From an uncultured Collinsella sp. (GTDB lineage: Bacteria; Actinomycetota; Coriobacteriia; Coriobacteriales; Coriobacteriaceae), in NCBI GenBank assembly GCA_900549655.1, contig UROZ01000085.1, positions 1-8,471 on the forward strand: a stretch of 8,471 bases of DNA, read 5' to 3'. The notes under the pieces were generated by a model that saw only the letters and a program-made list of their open reading frames with translations, had not been told where the DNA came from and ran no database searches. The first letter of the stretch is position 1, and each line of letters opens with the position of its first letter. The position numbers were made by a program, and so were the translations under genes. Shown in pieces: positions 6,831-8,471 of the stretch.

Positions 6831-7305
6831 ATCCGATCCTCATGAGGCAGCTGCCAAACTCCACGAGGTCGCCGTCGGCCACGCAGATCTCGAGCACCTC
6901 GCCGTCTGCCTCGGCCGTCACCTCGTTGAGAACCTTCATGGCCTCGATGATGCAGAGGGTCTCACCGGCCTTGACCTTGGAGCCCACGCGCACAAACGGT
7001 TCGTCGCCCGGCGCCGGGGCAGCATAGAAAACGCCGACCATGGGAGCGGTCACCTCGGTGCCCTTAGGCTCCGGTGTGGCGGCAGGCGCTTGCGCGGCGA
7101 GCTCCGGCGCGGCGGCAGGCATGGCGACAGGAGCCACCGCCGGAGCAGTCACGGCACCCGGCATAGGCATGGGCACGGCAACCGGCTGCGCTGCACTCGC
7201 GCGCTCGAGCTCGACCGCGGTGCCATCGGGCTCCTCAACGCGCACGCGCGTGAGGCCGCGGTCCTCCATGACATCGGCTATCTCGGCAAGTCTTTTGGAA
7301 TCCAT
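6829..7305 (-). CDS. accB: Biotin carboxyl carrier protein of acetyl-CoA carboxylase
   Basis: Carries the biotin that shuttles CO2 from biotin carboxylase (AccC) to the carboxyltransferase (AccDA) in the first committed step of fatty-acid synthesis. The protein is 158 residues long, usual for the family. An N-terminal segment (1-36) precedes an Ala/Pro-rich flexible linker (about 37-83). The biotinyl/lipoyl domain follows (about 84-158), opening with TAPMVGVFY and carrying the EAMKVLNEV motif; Lys124 is the predicted biotinylated residue. The start is set by GAGGAG 7 bases upstream. The gene sits between fabF and fabZ, as in the streptococcal and lactococcal fab clusters. The stop codon TAG is directly followed by an alternative GTG start of fabZ. 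Biotin ligase would have to be encoded elsewhere. Nothing in the protein is unusual. Confidence 0.97.
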   Translation of the reverse strand: MDSKRLAEIADVMEDRGLTRVRVEEPDGTAVELERASAAQPVAVPMPMPGAVTAPAVAPVAMPAAAPELAAQAPAATPEPKGTEVTAPMVGVFYAAPAPGDEPFVRVGSKVKAGETLCIIEAMKVLNEVTAEADGEVLEICVADGDLVEFGSCLMRIG

Positions 7306-7308
7306 GCT

Positions 7309-8471
7309 CTAGCTCCTCGTATATCTACGCAGCGCGATGGCGGCGTTGTGTCCGCCAAAGCCCAGATTGGTCGAAAGCGCCCAGGTAAGGTCGGCGCGAA
7401 CCGCTCGATTGGGCGTGTAATCAAGATCGCAGGCGGAATCGGGCGTGTGGTAGTTAATGGTCGGGGGCACCACGCCTTGCTCGAGCGCCATCGCACAGGC
7501 CATGACCTCAATGGCACCCGTAGCACCGATCATGTGGCCGGTCATCGACTTGGTCGACGAGACGTGCGCGGCGCGTGCCGCGTCCTCGCCGAGCGCACGC
7601 TTAATGCCCTCCGTCTCGGACGAATCGTTGAGTTTAGTCGAGGTTCCGTGAGCGTTGATGTAGAGGCCCTCGGAAGGCTTAACGTCGCCCTCGGCCACCG
7701 CCAGCGATATCGCACGGGCAATGCCGGCAGCCTCGGGATCGGGACTCGTGATGTGATAGGCATCATCGGTGTTGCCGTAGCCCACGACCTCGGCATAAAT
7801 GTGCGCACCGCGCGCCTGCGCATGTTCCATGCTCTCGAGCACGAGCACGCAGGCGCCCTCGCCCATCACAAAGCCGTCGCGGTCTGCATCGAACGGGCGG
7901 CAAGCCGTCGACGGGTCAGGATTAGTGGTGAGAGCACGACAGGATGTAAAGCCCGCAACGGCATCGGGGATGATTGCGGCCTCGGCACCGCCGGCGAGAA
8001 TCGCATCGGCATAGCCGTGCTTGATGGCGCGGAATGCCTCGCCCACCGCATGGGCCGAGGTCGCGCACGCGGTCACCACGGGCAGGGTCGGGCCCTTTGC
8101 CTTGTGGCGGATTGCGATATTGCCCGAAGCCATATTGGGGATCATCATCGCGATCATATAGGGCGATGCGCGGCGGGGCCCACGGTCGGCAATCGTGTGG
8201 ACGTTGTCGACGAGTGTCTGCATGCCGCCCACGCCCGAACCCACGTAGACGCCCAGGCGCTCGCGATCGATGGCGCCCTCGGCATCAAAGCCCGCATCGT
8301 GCATGGCCTCGTCCGACGCTGCCAGGGCAAACTGAACGCAGGGGTCCAGGTGCTTGGCGTCACGCTTGCCAAAGTACTCGTTGCCGTCAAAACCCTTGAC
8401 CTCGGCCGCCACCTTAACGGCAAACGCATCGGTATCGAAGTGCGTGATCGGGCCGATGCCGCACGTGCCGG
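7309..8471 (-). CDS. fabF: 3-oxoacyl-[acyl-carrier-protein] synthase II (KAS II), N-terminus cut by window edge
   Basis: Condensing enzyme of type II fatty-acid synthesis: it joins malonyl-ACP to a growing acyl-ACP in the cytoplasm, releasing CO2. The frame stays open to the right edge; the first visible residues (GTCGIGPITHFD) match the FabF segment near residue 31 of the E. coli protein, so about 30 residues are missing. A GTG at 8410-8412 is internal, not the start. The Cys-His-His triad of the thiolase fold is intact: Cys in TACATS (codon 8065-8067), His in NAHGTST (7648-7650) and His in KSMTGHMIGA (7534-7536). The glycine-rich GFGGHN motif follows near the C-terminus. The TAG stop lies 3 bases before accB, and the last codons supply accB's ribosome binding site, so the two are cotranscribed. 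Family assignment is very secure; KAS II rather than KAS I follows from the sequence motifs and the neighbours. Confidence 0.97.
   Translation of the reverse strand, partial: GTCGIGPITHFDTDAFAVKVAAEVKGFDGNEYFGKRDAKHLDPCVQFALAASDEAMHDAGFDAEGAIDRERLGVYVGSGVGGMQTLVDNVHTIADRGPRRASPYMIAMMIPNMASGNIAIRHKAKGPTLPVVTACATSAHAVGEAFRAIKHGYADAILAGGAEAAIIPDAVAGFTSCRALTTNPDPSTACRPFDADRDGFVMGEGACVLVLESMEHAQARGAHIYAEVVGYGNTDDAYHITSPDPEAAGIARAISLAVAEGDVKPSEGLYINAHGTSTKLNDSSETEGIKRALGEDAARAAHVSSTKSMTGHMIGATGAIEVMACAMALEQGVVPPTINYHTPDSACDLDYTPNRAVRADLTWALSTNLGFGGHNAAIALRRYTRS
7313..7318 (-). promoter_or_regulatory. Ribosome binding site of accB inside the fabF end
   Basis: GAGGAG on the minus strand, 7 bases before the accB ATG. 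It lies in the last two sense codons of fabF (Arg-Ser), immediately before the TAG. Translation termination of fabF should therefore place ribosomes at the accB start. This also fixes the accB start at 7305. Confidence 0.75.

Overview
The window reads as a stretch of a G+C-rich bacterial chromosome in which every recognisable gene lies on the minus strand. The best guess is a Coriobacteriia-type actinobacterium (Collinsella or a relative). This rests on high G+C combined with a fatty-acid gene order typical of low-G+C Gram-positives and on a fused AccD-AccA carboxyltransferase. That assignment is inference; there is no rRNA or other taxonomic marker here.

From right to left (the direction of transcription), bases 8471-3332 hold the distal half of a type II fatty-acid synthesis operon: fabF (5' end cut by the window edge), accB, fabZ, accC and a fused accD-accA gene. 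The genes are packed tightly: 3, 9 and 10 bases separate the first four, and the last two overlap by 14 bases. Three ribosome binding sites are built into the end of the preceding gene. Together they encode all of acetyl-CoA carboxylase (biotin carrier, biotin carboxylase, carboxyltransferase), which makes malonyl-CoA, plus the condensing enzyme and dehydratase of the elongation cycle.

Bases 3291-2077 encode a stand-alone membrane EIIC permease of the glucose/sucrose/beta-glucoside PTS superfamily, with no EIIA or EIIB domain in sight. It starts 40 bases after accDA and is bracketed by two small imperfect hairpins that share a GACAAAG core. A strong minus-strand terminator at 2006-2038 closes this unit.

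Bases 1926-106 hold a second small unit: a cation diffusion facilitator with an apparently duplicated cytoplasmic domain and a metal site resembling that of manganese exporters, then, 39 bases later, a histidine-phosphatase-family enzyme. Bases 1-105 carry no gene, and I see no convincing terminator there. No stretch longer than 300 bases lacks a gene. I saw no tRNA, rRNA, CRISPR, transposase or phage gene. The window is mostly ordinary core metabolism. The points worth a second look are the AccDA fusion, the orphan EIIC with its flanking hairpins, and the tandem C-terminal domains of the CDF transporter.
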